Source: UBA2988 sp965237965 | GTDB taxonomy: Bacteria > Gemmatimonadota > Gemmatimonadetes > Longimicrobiales > Gaopeijiaceae | DNA: 64,000 nt | Direction of reading: 5' to 3' | Assembly (NCBI GenBank): GCA_965237965.1 | Contig: CBDEGT010000003.1 | Location: forward strand, 992,001 to 1,056,000 | Part shown: in pieces, positions 16,862 to 26,490 of the stretch | How positions within the stretch are numbered: position 1 is the stretch's first letter | Layout: every line of letters begins with the position of its first letter | Position numbers and translations under genes: made by a program | Notes under the pieces: model-generated | Databases searched by the model: none | What the model was told of the DNA's origin: nothing | The model's input: only the letters and a program-made list of their open reading frames with translations

Positions 16862-17865
16862 CCCAGGGAAGGGAGCTCGTGGTCGGCTCGGTCATCCTGG
16901 CTGCGCTGGTGGTCGTGGTGGTAGGCACGCTATGGCTTCAGGGGACGAATTTCGGCCGCCCGTCCACCCGTGTCGAAGTGCTGGTACGTAACGTGGGGCA
17001 GCTCACCGAAGGGAACGCGGTCAAGTTCCGGGGCGTCTCGATCGGCCGGGTTGCAGAGATCGTTGTCGAGCCGGGGGGCGGCGCCGTGCGGGTGGTCATG
17101 GACGTCGCGGGGGACGCCGCCTTCAGCGACGACGCTGCGGTGCTGATCGCGCCGGAGTCGCTATTCGGTGACTGGCAGGCCGAGATCATCACCCGCGCCG
17201 GCGCGCCTGAATTCGTCTTCCTCGACGTGCCGCTGGCCGACCAGACGAGGGACACGCTCGTGCTCGGCGGATACGCGATCCCCGACATTTCCCGACTGAC
17301 TGCAGCCGCCGACCAGATTTCCCGGAATCTCGCCCGCCTCACCGATCGGTTCGACCGGGCCTTCACCGAAGAAACAGCCGATCAGCTGCGCGTCGCAATC
17401 GGCAACCTCGAGGCGATCAGCACGGATATCAGGGTGCTGATCAGCCAGCAGGCGACCACCTTTGCGGAGGTGAGCGCAGAGGTGCAGCGCGCGACTGAGG
17501 AGATCGCTGCATCGGCGACCCAGGCGCGGGCAACGCTGGAGCGGATCGACCAGACCCTGAGCCGTGGAGAGGTCGACTCCATCCTGGTCAGCGTGCGCAA
17601 CGCGTCGGCAAGCATCGATCGGATCGCCGCCGACTTGGCGGGCTCGACCGGCAACCTGGACCGGACGTTGGCACGGGCGGACACCGCATTCACGAGCGTG
17701 CAGCGCATCACCGGTCGGCTGGAGTCGGGACAGGGTGCGCTCGGTAGGCTGATCATAGATTCGACGCTCGCGGTGCGCGCCGAGAGCGCGATCGCGCAGC
17801 TGGATTCGCTGTTCGCCGACGTGAAGCGCAATCCCGGCCGCTACGTGCGGCTCTCGATCTTCTGA
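16858..17865 (+). CDS. mlaD: MlaD-type MCE-domain lipid-binding protein
   Basis: 335 residues: one N-terminal membrane anchor (about 7-26), an MCE domain (about 38-115) with 'NVGQLTEGNAVKFRGVSIGRV' and 'VLIAPESLFGDWQAEI', then a long C-terminal helical part rich in Ala/Arg/Asp heptads (about 150-310) that should form a coiled coil. E. coli MlaD is about 183 aa; the long coiled coil resembles the tunnel-forming types in other phyla and could bridge the periplasm. mlaB, mlaC and mlaA were not found nearby. Confidence 0.9.
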   Translation: MTQGRELVVGSVILAALVVVVVGTLWLQGTNFGRPSTRVEVLVRNVGQLTEGNAVKFRGVSIGRVAEIVVEPGGGAVRVVMDVAGDAAFSDDAAVLIAPESLFGDWQAEIITRAGAPEFVFLDVPLADQTRDTLVLGGYAIPDISRLTAAADQISRNLARLTDRFDRAFTEETADQLRVAIGNLEAISTDIRVLISQQATTFAEVSAEVQRATEEIAASATQARATLERIDQTLSRGEVDSILVSVRNASASIDRIAADLAGSTGNLDRTLARADTAFTSVQRITGRLESGQGALGRLIIDSTLAVRAESAIAQLDSLFADVKRNPGRYVRLSIF

Positions 17866-17876
17866 CCGTTGTCGGT

Positions 17877-18395
17877 TTGCCCGCATCCTCGACCTCGAGC
17901 CCGACAGCCGGTCACCTTCCCTTGAGCCCTGGCCGGCAGGTGCACGTCGAGCAGAGCGCGGGCGGTGTTGTCATGCGCTCCGACGGGAGTGTCGCGCAGG
18001 TTCTCCTGATCCACGATCCGTACGGTAACTGGGCTTTACCGAAAGGGCATATCGAGCGCGGCGAGGACGCCGCTTCCGCGGCGCTGCGCGAGGTGCGCGA
18101 GGAAACTGGCCTGGAGCACGTGGAGCTGGGCGTAGAGCTGGGCTCGATGGACTGGTACTTCCGCAGGGACGACCTCCTCGTTCACAAGGTCTGCTCCTTC
18201 TTCCTGATGCGTTTCGCGGGTGGCGAGCTGAGCCCCGAGGTGGCCGAAGGGATCACCGAGTGCGAGTGGCTACCGGCTCCCGAGGCGATCGCGAGGGTGA
18301 CCTACGAGAACGCGCGTGAGATGATCCGAGTGGCCGTTCAGCGGTTCCATTCCTTCCTGCCCGAAGGTGGGGATTGCGCGGAGGGATCCGTCTGA
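17877..18395 (+). CDS. Nudix hydrolase
   Basis: Up to 172 residues. Complete Nudix box GX5EX7REUXEEXGU as 'GHIERGEDAASAALREVREETGL'; Mg-dependent cleavage of a nucleoside diphosphate linked to another group is expected. 'GGVVMRSDG' and 'NWALPKGHIE' fit the diadenosine-polyphosphate/RppH-like type. The start is uncertain: TTG 17877 or GTG 17940 (removing 21 disordered residues). Overlaps the next gene, a membrane permease, by about 20 bases if that one begins at TTG 18374. Confidence 0.88.
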   Translation: MPASSTSSPTAGHLPLSPGRQVHVEQSAGGVVMRSDGSVAQVLLIHDPYGNWALPKGHIERGEDAASAALREVREETGLEHVELGVELGSMDWYFRRDDLLVHKVCSFFLMRFAGGELSPEVAEGITECEWLPAPEAIARVTYENAREMIRVAVQRFHSFLPEGGDCAEGSV

Positions 18396-19648
18396 CCGCC
18401 GGCACCGAGCGCGTGCAGGATCCGGTCTGGCGGACGGTCCAGGCCGCCACGGTGGTGCTCGTGCTCGCGCTCTTTCTCTGGTCAGTGCGCGACGGGCTGA
18501 ACCCGTTTCTGCTCTTTCTGCTTCTGATCGCCGTACTCCTTCCGTTTCGGGCCACCCCCGGGCACACGCTGCTGGTCGCGATGGCTGGGCTGCTGACCGG
18601 TTACTGGCTGCTGTCGACGACGGGCTTCGTGCTCGCTCCGTTCGTGCTCGCAATGGTACTCGCCTACGTCATGGACCCGCTGGTGGATCGGTTGGTGGGG
18701 ATGGGCGTGAAGCGGGCCCTGGCGGTCGGCATCGTGATGCTCCCGGTCGTGGGGCTCCTCGCGATCCTGCTCGCGATCGGGGTTCCGGCGCTCGGTCGGC
18801 AGATCGCGGGATTGATCGAGCAGACACCCGTGCTGCTGACCCGGCTCGCTGATTGGCTCGAGCTGGTACGCGGCCGTCTGCTGAACGTGGGCTTCCTGGG
18901 AGACGAGCTGCTTGCTGAGCTGCGTGCGCTCGACGCGACCGCGATCGTGGAGTTTCTGCGGGAGCGGCAGGAGCTGGTCGGCCGCCGCCTGTGGAGCGGT
19001 CTGCTGGGGCTGGGACGTGGGATCGGCTCGGTGTTCACCGTGCTGGGTTACCTCGTGCTCACGCCCGTGCTCACGTTCTATCTACTGCGAGACTACGATC
19101 GGATCGTGCACCGACTGGGCGAGCTGATTCCAACGGCACATCGTGAGGCCGTCGTGACCGGTGCCCGGGAGTACGACGATCTGCTCTCGCGCTATCTGCG
19201 GGGGCAGTTTACGGTGGCCGCCATCATCGGCTCGATAACCGCGATCGGGCTGTTTGTGCTGGGGTTCCCATATGCCCTCCTGTTGGGCGTTCTCGTGGCG
19301 ATCTTCGGACTGGTGCCCTACGTGGGCCTCATTCTATCGCTCATCCCCGCAGTGTTGATCGCACTCGTGAGCGGGGAAGTGGTTGCGTCGCTGCTCAAGG
19401 TGGCGGTGGTGTACGGGCTCGCCCAGGCGCTCGAAGGCATGGTGATCTCGCCGCGAATCGTCGGCGGGAGCGTAGGGCTCCACCCTGTGTGGGTGGTGCT
19501 GGCTCTCGCCATCGGAGGTTTCTTCTTCGGGTTCGTCGGGCTGTTGATCGCGGTTCCGGCCGCAGTGGGGATCAAGCTCGTGCTGGGTCGCTTGATCGCG
19601 CGGTATCGGGAGTCGGCTCTCTACGCCACGGGGGCGCCCGGCCCCTGA
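18374..19648 (+). CDS. AI-2E family membrane permease
   Basis: About 424 residues (TTG 18374; GTG 18413 also possible) with eight or so membrane helices and a soluble middle helix region (130-190). The C-terminal 'HPVWVVLALAIGGFFFGFVGLLIAVPAA' is the family fingerprint (PF01594). Members export small molecules (AI-2, Na+/H+ exchange in some); the substrate here is unknown. It follows the Nudix gene without a gap. Confidence 0.88.
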   Translation: MRGGIRLTAGTERVQDPVWRTVQAATVVLVLALFLWSVRDGLNPFLLFLLLIAVLLPFRATPGHTLLVAMAGLLTGYWLLSTTGFVLAPFVLAMVLAYVMDPLVDRLVGMGVKRALAVGIVMLPVVGLLAILLAIGVPALGRQIAGLIEQTPVLLTRLADWLELVRGRLLNVGFLGDELLAELRALDATAIVEFLRERQELVGRRLWSGLLGLGRGIGSVFTVLGYLVLTPVLTFYLLRDYDRIVHRLGELIPTAHREAVVTGAREYDDLLSRYLRGQFTVAAIIGSITAIGLFVLGFPYALLLGVLVAIFGLVPYVGLILSLIPAVLIALVSGEVVASLLKVAVVYGLAQALEGMVISPRIVGGSVGLHPVWVVLALAIGGFFFGFVGLLIAVPAAVGIKLVLGRLIARYRESALYATGAPGP

Positions 19649-19687
19649 CGCCCTCGCCCACGTCTCGGGTTCGGTGACCAGACAGGT

Positions 19688-19709
19688 CCGGGGACTGGGA
19701 GGTCCCCGG
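19688..19709 (+). terminator. Hairpin after the permease gene
   Basis: Perfect 8-bp stem ccggggac/gtccccgg with a six-base loop, 40 bases after the stop. No T-run follows, so it may be a Rho-assisted terminator or RNA-stabilising hairpin. Confidence 0.4.
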
Positions 19710-19806
19710 TGGCGGGGTTAGACTACAGTTCCTCTCCGCGCGCACGCAGGGACGAGGGCCGACGGGCGCAGGCGCTGGCCGCATCCCTCTTCTCCATGAT
19801 CGCCGC

Positions 19807-20814
19807 ATGCCGGACGATATCAAGGACATCACCATCATCGGGGGCGGACCCACCGGCCTCTTCGGTGCGTTCTACGCGGGTCTCCGGCAGGTGAGCTGCC
19901 GGATCATCGACTCGTTGCCCGAGCTCGGCGGCCAGCTCACCGCGCTTTATCCCGAGAAGGACATCTTCGACGTGGGCGGCTTCCCGAAGATCCTCGCCAA
20001 GGACCTGGCGAAGAACCTGATCGAGCAGGGACTCCAGTTCGGCGCCGATGTCGTGCTCGACGAGGAGGTTCGGACCCTCGAGCGGGAGGGCGACGACCTC
20101 CGGATGATCGGTCGTGCGGCCAGCTACCTCACCCGCACGATCCTGATCGCCGGCGGGAAGGGCGCGTTCGAGCCACGGCACCTCGCGGTACCCGGGTACG
20201 ACGAGCTGCTGCACAAAGGCATCCACTACGCGGTTAGAGATCCGGAGGCGTACCGCGACCAGCGCGTCGTGATCGTGGGCGGCGGGGACTCCGCGCTGGA
20301 CTGGGCTCTAATCCTCAAGGACAAGTGCTCCGCGCTCACGCTGATCCATCGGCGGGAGGGCTTTCGGGCGCACGAGGCTTCGGTGGCAGCGCTCGAGCAG
20401 GCGACGGCGGAGGGACGGATCGACCTGCGTACGTTCCACGAAGTGCGTGAGATCCATGGCAACGGAAGGGTCCAGGGGATCACGATCTTCGACAACCGTA
20501 CGGATGTGGACACGATGGTCGAGGCGGACGCGGTGCTCTGTTTCCTGGGCTTCAAGCCGGACCTCGGTCCCATCAAGAGTTGGGGGCTCGAGGTCAAGAG
20601 GAACCGAATCGTCGTGAACCAGCTTATGGAGACGAATCTTCCCGGGGTCTACGCGGCCGGCGACGTGGTCGAGTACCAGGGCAAGATCGAGCTTATCGCG
20701 ACGGGTTTTTCCGAGGCGACTATCGCAGTCAACAACGCGGTGCACTATTTCGATCCGAATGCACGGGTGAACCCCGGGCACTCGACCAATCTGGCCATCT
20801 TCAAGGATAAGTAA
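19807..20814 (+). CDS. Thioredoxin-reductase-like ferredoxin-NADP+ reductase
   Basis: 335 residues with FAD motif 'IIGGGPTGLFGA' near residue 10 and NADPH motif 'VIVGGGDSALDWA' near 156. It lacks the CxxC of thioredoxin reductase and has the long 'QLTALYPEKDIFDVGGFPKI' loop, the pattern of TrxR-like ferredoxin-NADP reductases (YumC/Chlorobium type). Reduces ferredoxin or flavodoxin with NADPH. Nine bases before trxB, so cotranscribed with its paralogue. Confidence 0.92.
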   Translation: MPDDIKDITIIGGGPTGLFGAFYAGLRQVSCRIIDSLPELGGQLTALYPEKDIFDVGGFPKILAKDLAKNLIEQGLQFGADVVLDEEVRTLEREGDDLRMIGRAASYLTRTILIAGGKGAFEPRHLAVPGYDELLHKGIHYAVRDPEAYRDQRVVIVGGGDSALDWALILKDKCSALTLIHRREGFRAHEASVAALEQATAEGRIDLRTFHEVREIHGNGRVQGITIFDNRTDVDTMVEADAVLCFLGFKPDLGPIKSWGLEVKRNRIVVNQLMETNLPGVYAAGDVVEYQGKIELIATGFSEATIAVNNAVHYFDPNARVNPGHSTNLAIFKDK

Positions 20815-20823
20815 CGATCACAA

Positions 20824-21831
20824 ATGGGCGATCGTGCGAAGGAACGCCTGATCATCATCGGCTCGGGTCCGGCCGCATGGACGGCCGCCATCTATGCTGC
20901 GCGGGCCAACCTCGATCCCCTCGTCTACGAGGGTGGCGGAAGTCGCACCATGATCCCCGGCGGGCAGCTGATGTTCACCACCGACATCGAGAATTATCCA
21001 GGCTTCCCAGAGGCGGTCTCTGGTCCGGAGATGATGGCGGCATTCCGCGCGCAGGCGGAACGCTTCGGCACGCGCATCGTGGCCGAGGACATCGTTCGCG
21101 TCGACTTCGACGCCTACCCACGGCGGGTCTGGGCGAGCGGAGGGAGTGAGGTCGAGGCCGACGCGGTGGTCATCGCCACCGGCGCGAACGCGAAGTGGCT
21201 CGACGTGCCAGGCGAGGAGCGGTTGGCGCGCTCGGGCGGCGGTGTATCCGCGTGTGCCGTATGCGACGGAGCGCTTCCTTTCTACCGTAACCGAGTGCTC
21301 GCGGTCGTGGGAGGCGGGGACACCGCGATGGAGGAGGCGCTGTACCTCACGACCTTCGCGTCCGAGGTCGTGGTCATCCACCGTCGTGAGGAGCTACGTG
21401 CGAGCCGGATCATGCAGGAGCGCGCGCGCGCGCACCCGAAAATCCGCTTCGTGTGGAACACGGTGATAGACGAGGTGGTGGGGGAGGAGGAGATCAGCGG
21501 ACTTCGCCTGCGGGACACGGTGACCGGTGCTACGAGCGAGCTTGTCATTGGCGGGCTGTTCGTGGCGATCGGCCATGAGCCGAATACGGGGTTCCTGAGC
21601 GGAGCGCTCGCGCTCGAGCCGAGCGGCTACATCAAGCTCCCGGTGGCGTGGCGTACCCAAACCTCCGTACCCGGCGTCTTTGCCGCCGGTGACGCGATGG
21701 ATGCGTACTACCGCCAGGCCGTGACCGCCGCCGGTACGGGCTGCATGGCCGCGCTCGAGGCGGAGCGCTGGCTGGCCCACGGCGGCCTCGGCGCCGAGTC
21801 GGCCGTCGCTCCGGTGAGCGCGACGGTTTAG
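20824..21831 (+). CDS. trxB: Thioredoxin-disulfide reductase
   Basis: 335 residues. FAD site 'IIIGSGPAAWTAAIYAARANL', redox centre 'CAVCDG' at 144-149 (instead of the usual CATCDG), NADPH site 'VVGGGDTAMEEALYL' and the FAD-closing 'GVFAAGDAMD'. Transfers electrons from NADPH to thioredoxin. The N-terminal 'AAWTAAIY' and 'MIPGGQLMFTTDIENYPGFP' are standard. Convergent with an SDR gene, stops only 12 bases apart. Confidence 0.95.
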   Translation: MGDRAKERLIIIGSGPAAWTAAIYAARANLDPLVYEGGGSRTMIPGGQLMFTTDIENYPGFPEAVSGPEMMAAFRAQAERFGTRIVAEDIVRVDFDAYPRRVWASGGSEVEADAVVIATGANAKWLDVPGEERLARSGGGVSACAVCDGALPFYRNRVLAVVGGGDTAMEEALYLTTFASEVVVIHRREELRASRIMQERARAHPKIRFVWNTVIDEVVGEEEISGLRLRDTVTGATSELVIGGLFVAIGHEPNTGFLSGALALEPSGYIKLPVAWRTQTSVPGVFAAGDAMDAYYRQAVTAAGTGCMAALEAERWLAHGGLGAESAVAPVSATV

Positions 21832-21842
21832 CCGGGCCCTGG

Positions 21843-22595
21843 TCAGGCCAGGCTGCGCCCTCCGTCCACGACCAGCACCTCGCCAGTGATGAAGGGGGAG
21901 GCGGCGAGGAAGAGGACCGCGCGGAGCACGTCCTCGGGGTCGCCCACGCGTCCCAGTGGGATCCGACGGCGCTCCCGCTCGGGGAAGTCGGCGGCCACGC
22001 CCTCGGGCAGCAGAACCGACCCCGGAGCGATCGCGTTCACCCTCACCTGGGGTGCGAGCACCCGCGCCAGGATCCTGGTGAGGTGCAGCAGCCCGGCCTT
22101 GGAGACGGCGTGGTGCGGGTGGTGCGTCCAGGGCTCGATCGCGCTCAGATCGAGCATGTTCACGACGGTGCCCTCGCTTGCTCGGAGCAGGTCGGCGCTG
22201 GCACGTACCAGCAAGAAGGGGGCGCGCAGGTTGAGCGCCATCACGCGATCCCATGCGGAAGCGTCCACTTCGAGCAGCTCCGCCTGCTCGAAGGAGGCCG
22301 CGCTGTTGATCAGGAGATCGAGGCGGCCGAAGCCCTGTCGCACCTCGTGGGCCACATTCTCGACGGCCTCCGGTCGCCCGAGGTCTCCGGCGACCGGCAG
22401 TGCCTGCCGTCCGAGCTCCTCGATACGGCTCGCCACCTCGCGTGCGGCGCTCTCGGAGCGGTAGTAATGGACGACGACGTCGTACCCGGCCTCGGCGAGG
22501 CCGAGCGAGAGCGCCCGGCCTACACGCACGGCGCCGCCGGTGACGAGTGCGACCTTGCGGGGGTGGGCGTCCGGGTTGGGGACCTGTGCTGACAT
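21843..22595 (-). CDS. SDR-family protein resembling pteridine reductase, catalytic Tyr replaced
   Basis: 250 residues with the Rossmann motif 'LVTGGAVRVGRAL' (18-29), 'NSAASFEQ' and the C-terminal 'ITGEVLVVDGG'. 'VVVHYYRSESAAREV' resembles FolM/pteridine reductases. The active-site YxxxK reads 'HAVSK' (162-166): His at the catalytic Tyr position, with Lys kept and Ser at 151. Either His substitutes as proton donor or the protein has lost classic reductase activity. Faces the next SDR gene head to head with about 87 bases between. Confidence 0.8.
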   Translation of the reverse strand: MSAQVPNPDAHPRKVALVTGGAVRVGRALSLGLAEAGYDVVVHYYRSESAAREVASRIEELGRQALPVAGDLGRPEAVENVAHEVRQGFGRLDLLINSAASFEQAELLEVDASAWDRVMALNLRAPFLLVRASADLLRASEGTVVNMLDLSAIEPWTHHPHHAVSKAGLLHLTRILARVLAPQVRVNAIAPGSVLLPEGVAADFPERERRRIPLGRVGDPEDVLRAVLFLAASPFITGEVLVVDGGRSLA

Positions 22596-22682
22596 GCGGG
22601 ACCTGAACCCCCTGGATCGTGCGAAGGGTCCGGGGGGTGCAACCGCGACCCATGATCACGACACACGACGAGACGGAGCACC

Positions 22683-23399
22683 ATGCCCGACCTGAGAGGC
22701 AAAGCGACGATCGTGACCGGCAGCACCAGCGGCATCGGCCTGGCAGTGGCCGAGCAGTTGATGGGGGCCGGCGCGGACGTCGTGGTGAGCGCACGCACGG
22801 TTGCGCGCGTGCGCGAGGTGGCGGAGCGGCTGGGAGGACTCGGGCCGGGCCGGGCGGTGGGGATCCCGTGCGACGTGCGTGACGCCGAGCAGTGCGGGCG
22901 TTTGGTGAGCGGCGCCGTCGACGCCCTGGGCCGTCTGGACGTCCTGGTCAACAACGCCGGGGTCGGGCGCATGAGCCCCATCCACGAGTTGAGCCTCGAG
23001 GAATGGCACGAGCAAATCGAGACCAACCTCAGCGGGGTGTTCTACTGTGTGCGTGCTGCGGTGTCGCACCTGCGTGCGAGCGGCGACGGTTGGATCATCA
23101 ACGTCGGTTCGCTCGCCGGTCGCAACGCATTTGCCGGAGGAGCCGGATACAACGCTACCAAGTTCGGTCTGCTCGGGATGAGCGAGGCGATGATGTTGGA
23201 CCTGCGCTACGAGGGGATCCGCGTGAGCATCGTCATGCCCGGTAGCGTACAGACCGAGTTTCGCGGGTCGTCCTCATCGCAGAAGGACTGGGCGCTCCAG
23301 GCGGAGGACGTCGGTCGCGCGGTGGTGCAGCTGCTCGAGTTCCCGGACCGAGCGCTGGTCAGCAAGGTGGAGATGCGACCCACGCGGCCGAAGCGGTAG
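22683..23399 (+). CDS. SDR-family oxidoreductase
   Basis: 238 residues. Cofactor motif 'TGSTSGIGLAVAE' (12-24), 'NNAGVG' (90-95), catalytic S143, Y156 and K160 in 'YNATK'. Classical SDR; the arrangement 'GGAGYNATKFGLLGMSEAMMLDLRYEGIRVS' is like the YdfG/3-ketoacyl-type reductases. Substrate unknown. Ends four bases before a membrane kinase-like gene and is probably cotranscribed with it. Confidence 0.85.
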   Translation: MPDLRGKATIVTGSTSGIGLAVAEQLMGAGADVVVSARTVARVREVAERLGGLGPGRAVGIPCDVRDAEQCGRLVSGAVDALGRLDVLVNNAGVGRMSPIHELSLEEWHEQIETNLSGVFYCVRAAVSHLRASGDGWIINVGSLAGRNAFAGGAGYNATKFGLLGMSEAMMLDLRYEGIRVSIVMPGSVQTEFRGSSSSQKDWALQAEDVGRAVVQLLEFPDRALVSKVEMRPTRPKR

Positions 23400-23403
23400 C
23401 CGG

Positions 23404-24045
23404 GTGGGTGAAACCCGGATCGCAGGCCCCACTTCGGCGGGGCCACAGCTCGATCTCGAGTCGCTCGTCGAGCGCACACGCGGGTTGCAGCCTTGGCGCC
23501 GCCTCTTTCACGCCGCCAACGGGCTTGCGGTCACGATGCTCCCCGCCGCTCTCGGGCTCGGCAGGCCGGCGGTGATCTGGATCCTGGGAATCCTGCTCGT
23601 TGTGGTGATCGCCGCGGATCTCGCGCGGTTGCGGCGTCCCCGACTCAACGCGCTCTTCTTCAGGACGTTCCCGTCGCTCGCCTCACCCCGCGAGGCGGTC
23701 GGGATCGCTTCCTCCAGCTGGTACCTCGTGGGCGTGTTCGTGACCTACGCGGTCTTCCCCATGCGCGTTGCGGTTCCTGGCATTCTGGTGCTGGCGCTCG
23801 CGGATCCCGCCGCGGGAACGGTCGGGCTGCTCTGGGGCAGACGACGCCTCGGAAGCGGGACCGTTCTGGGGAGCGTAACGTTCCTTACGGTCGCCTTCCT
23901 CGTGCTTGCCTTCCACGTCGGTCCCGCGGCGGGCCTCGTGGCGGCCCTCATGGTGAGCCTGGTGGAGATCGCTCCCTGGCAACTCGACGACAATCTGACC
24001 GTGCCGTTCACTGCGGCGTTGGCTACCTGGCTCGTGGGCGGCTGA
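23404..24045 (+). CDS. DGK1/SEC59/VTE5-like polyprenol or diacylglycerol kinase family membrane protein
   Basis: 213 residues, GTG start. About six membrane spans after a ~30-residue soluble lead. 'RRLFHAANG', 'AADLARLRRPRLN', 'LALADPAAGTVGLLWGRRR' and 'GSVTFLTVAF' match the CTP-dependent dolichol/phytol/diacylglycerol kinase family. Bacterial members phosphorylate isoprenoid alcohols or lipids; the exact substrate is unassigned. Confidence 0.72.
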   Translation: MGETRIAGPTSAGPQLDLESLVERTRGLQPWRRLFHAANGLAVTMLPAALGLGRPAVIWILGILLVVVIAADLARLRRPRLNALFFRTFPSLASPREAVGIASSSWYLVGVFVTYAVFPMRVAVPGILVLALADPAAGTVGLLWGRRRLGSGTVLGSVTFLTVAFLVLAFHVGPAAGLVAALMVSLVEIAPWQLDDNLTVPFTAALATWLVGG

Positions 24046-24159
24046 CCGCGACCTTCCCCCTTCGTCCGCCATCCCGCAACTTCCTGCTCCTGTCGCCGGG
24101 CGGCGCCGTGCGTCGTCCGCGCTCCCGCCAACCGCACACTGACTACCGGAGAGTTCGAC

Positions 24160-25548
<1,389 letters not shown>

Positions 25549-25622
25549 GGCCGGAGGCCGAAGCGATTCAGTGGCGCGCGGGGGTCCACCCGCACGCCGC
25601 CTCCAGCTCGCGGCCTCCGGCC
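25549..25622. terminator. Inverted repeat between convergent genes
   Basis: ggccggaggcc (25549-25559) and ggcctccggcc (25612-25622) are perfect 11-base complements; a smaller gcggg/cccgc hairpin sits inside. It begins at the last base-pair of the fumC stop and lies before the convergent minus-strand stop at 25658. Position and symmetry suggest a bidirectional terminator, without T-runs. Confidence 0.5.
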
Positions 25623-25657
25623 TGGCGAACGCCTTTGGCGAGCCTCGGGTAGAGGGC

Positions 25658-26119
25658 TCAGGCGCTCCTCAGGTCGAGCTGCGCGTAGTCCACGCAGCAG
25701 CTCTCGATCTCCGGCGTGGGAAGGCCGCCGAGCGGGATTACTCGCGTTACCTCTCCATCCAAGTAGAGCGGGTACGCCCAGACGTCGCCGTATTGAATCA
25801 CCTGAATCAGCTCGGGCTTGGTCGGATCCTTCGGTGGCAGCACCGGCTCCGTGATGTTGCGCCACACCCGGTCGATGTAGGCCATGCGGGCCGCCACGGA
25901 ATCGGCCCAGAGGGCGAGTCGGACGTTCTTGAGGTCGGTCTGGCTCATCTTGCGGATCATCCGGCGGTGTCCGGGGAAGCTGTGCGACAGCAGGAACGAA
26001 AGTGCTTCCGCCTCGGGCATCGGGTCGACCCCACGGTCCGCCGCCCCCGGCGTCTTCACCCGCCGATGGTCCGACAGATCCATGTATCCATCGGCGCTGA
26101 TCCTCAGTTGGCGCCTCAT
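25658..26119 (-). CDS. Hypothetical protein (153 aa)
   Basis: ATG 26119 follows gagggagt, a fair ribosome site; longer readings upstream have no coding character. No signal peptide or membrane segment. Features: 'SFLLSHSFPGHRRMIRKMSQTDLKNVRLALWADSVAARMAYIDRVWR' (helical) and 'GDVWAYPLYLDGEVTRVIPLGG' (strands), with two adjacent Cys near the end ('ESCCVDY'). I do not recognise the family. A palindromic site lies about 115 bases upstream. Confidence 0.5.
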   Translation of the reverse strand: MRRQLRISADGYMDLSDHRRVKTPGAADRGVDPMPEAEALSFLLSHSFPGHRRMIRKMSQTDLKNVRLALWADSVAARMAYIDRVWRNITEPVLPPKDPTKPELIQVIQYGDVWAYPLYLDGEVTRVIPLGGLPTPEIESCCVDYAQLDLRSA

Positions 26120-26490
26120 CGTGACTCCCTCGGCTGCACGGATTTTGGTCGCGCTTCTGCTCGACCTTTCACGGACCCTGAGAGACAAGAGCCGTGCCTG
26201 AGGCAGGGAGATTTGACGAGAAGCCATAAGCTCAATATGACAAGTGCTTACACTGTCATATGGACCCGTGGCCTGGTCCCGTGCGGTGCCGTATCTCGGA
26301 AGCTCCCTTCCGACGAGCGGCAATAATTGCAGAGCGTTCGGGATTACAACGACGAGTGTCGCGTGATGGGCCCGGGCGCGCACGACCGCACTCGCACCTG
26401 GCCACGCGTCGAAAAGGGAGCCCGCTCACGATGGGGAGTGCGGGGATGCGATGCCGCGACCCGTGGCTCCCGCTCGGAGGACCGGGCGAG
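26120..26490. other. 371-bp intergenic region with an operator-like palindrome
   Basis: Apart from the palindrome at 26235-26261 I see no gene; reading frames here are short and lack coding character. It separates the hypothetical gene (start 26119) from the stop of the metal ABC permease (26491), both on the minus strand, so it probably holds a promoter for the former and the end of the metal-uptake transcript. Confidence 0.45.
26235..26261. promoter_or_regulatory. Palindromic operator-like site
   Basis: atatgaca (26235-26242) and tgtcatat (26254-26261) are perfect complements. The 11 bases between continue the symmetry (agtg-ctta-cac) with a one-base offset, so each arm is effectively 11 bases. 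It is AT-rich in a very GC-rich sequence. This is typical of dimeric repressor sites; the regulator is unknown. Confidence 0.55.

Noticed and set aside
21394..22794. A 466-codon minus-strand open frame over trxB and the SDR genes
   Set aside because: Arg/Pro-rich translation with no domain, explained by the codon bias of the real genes in other frames.
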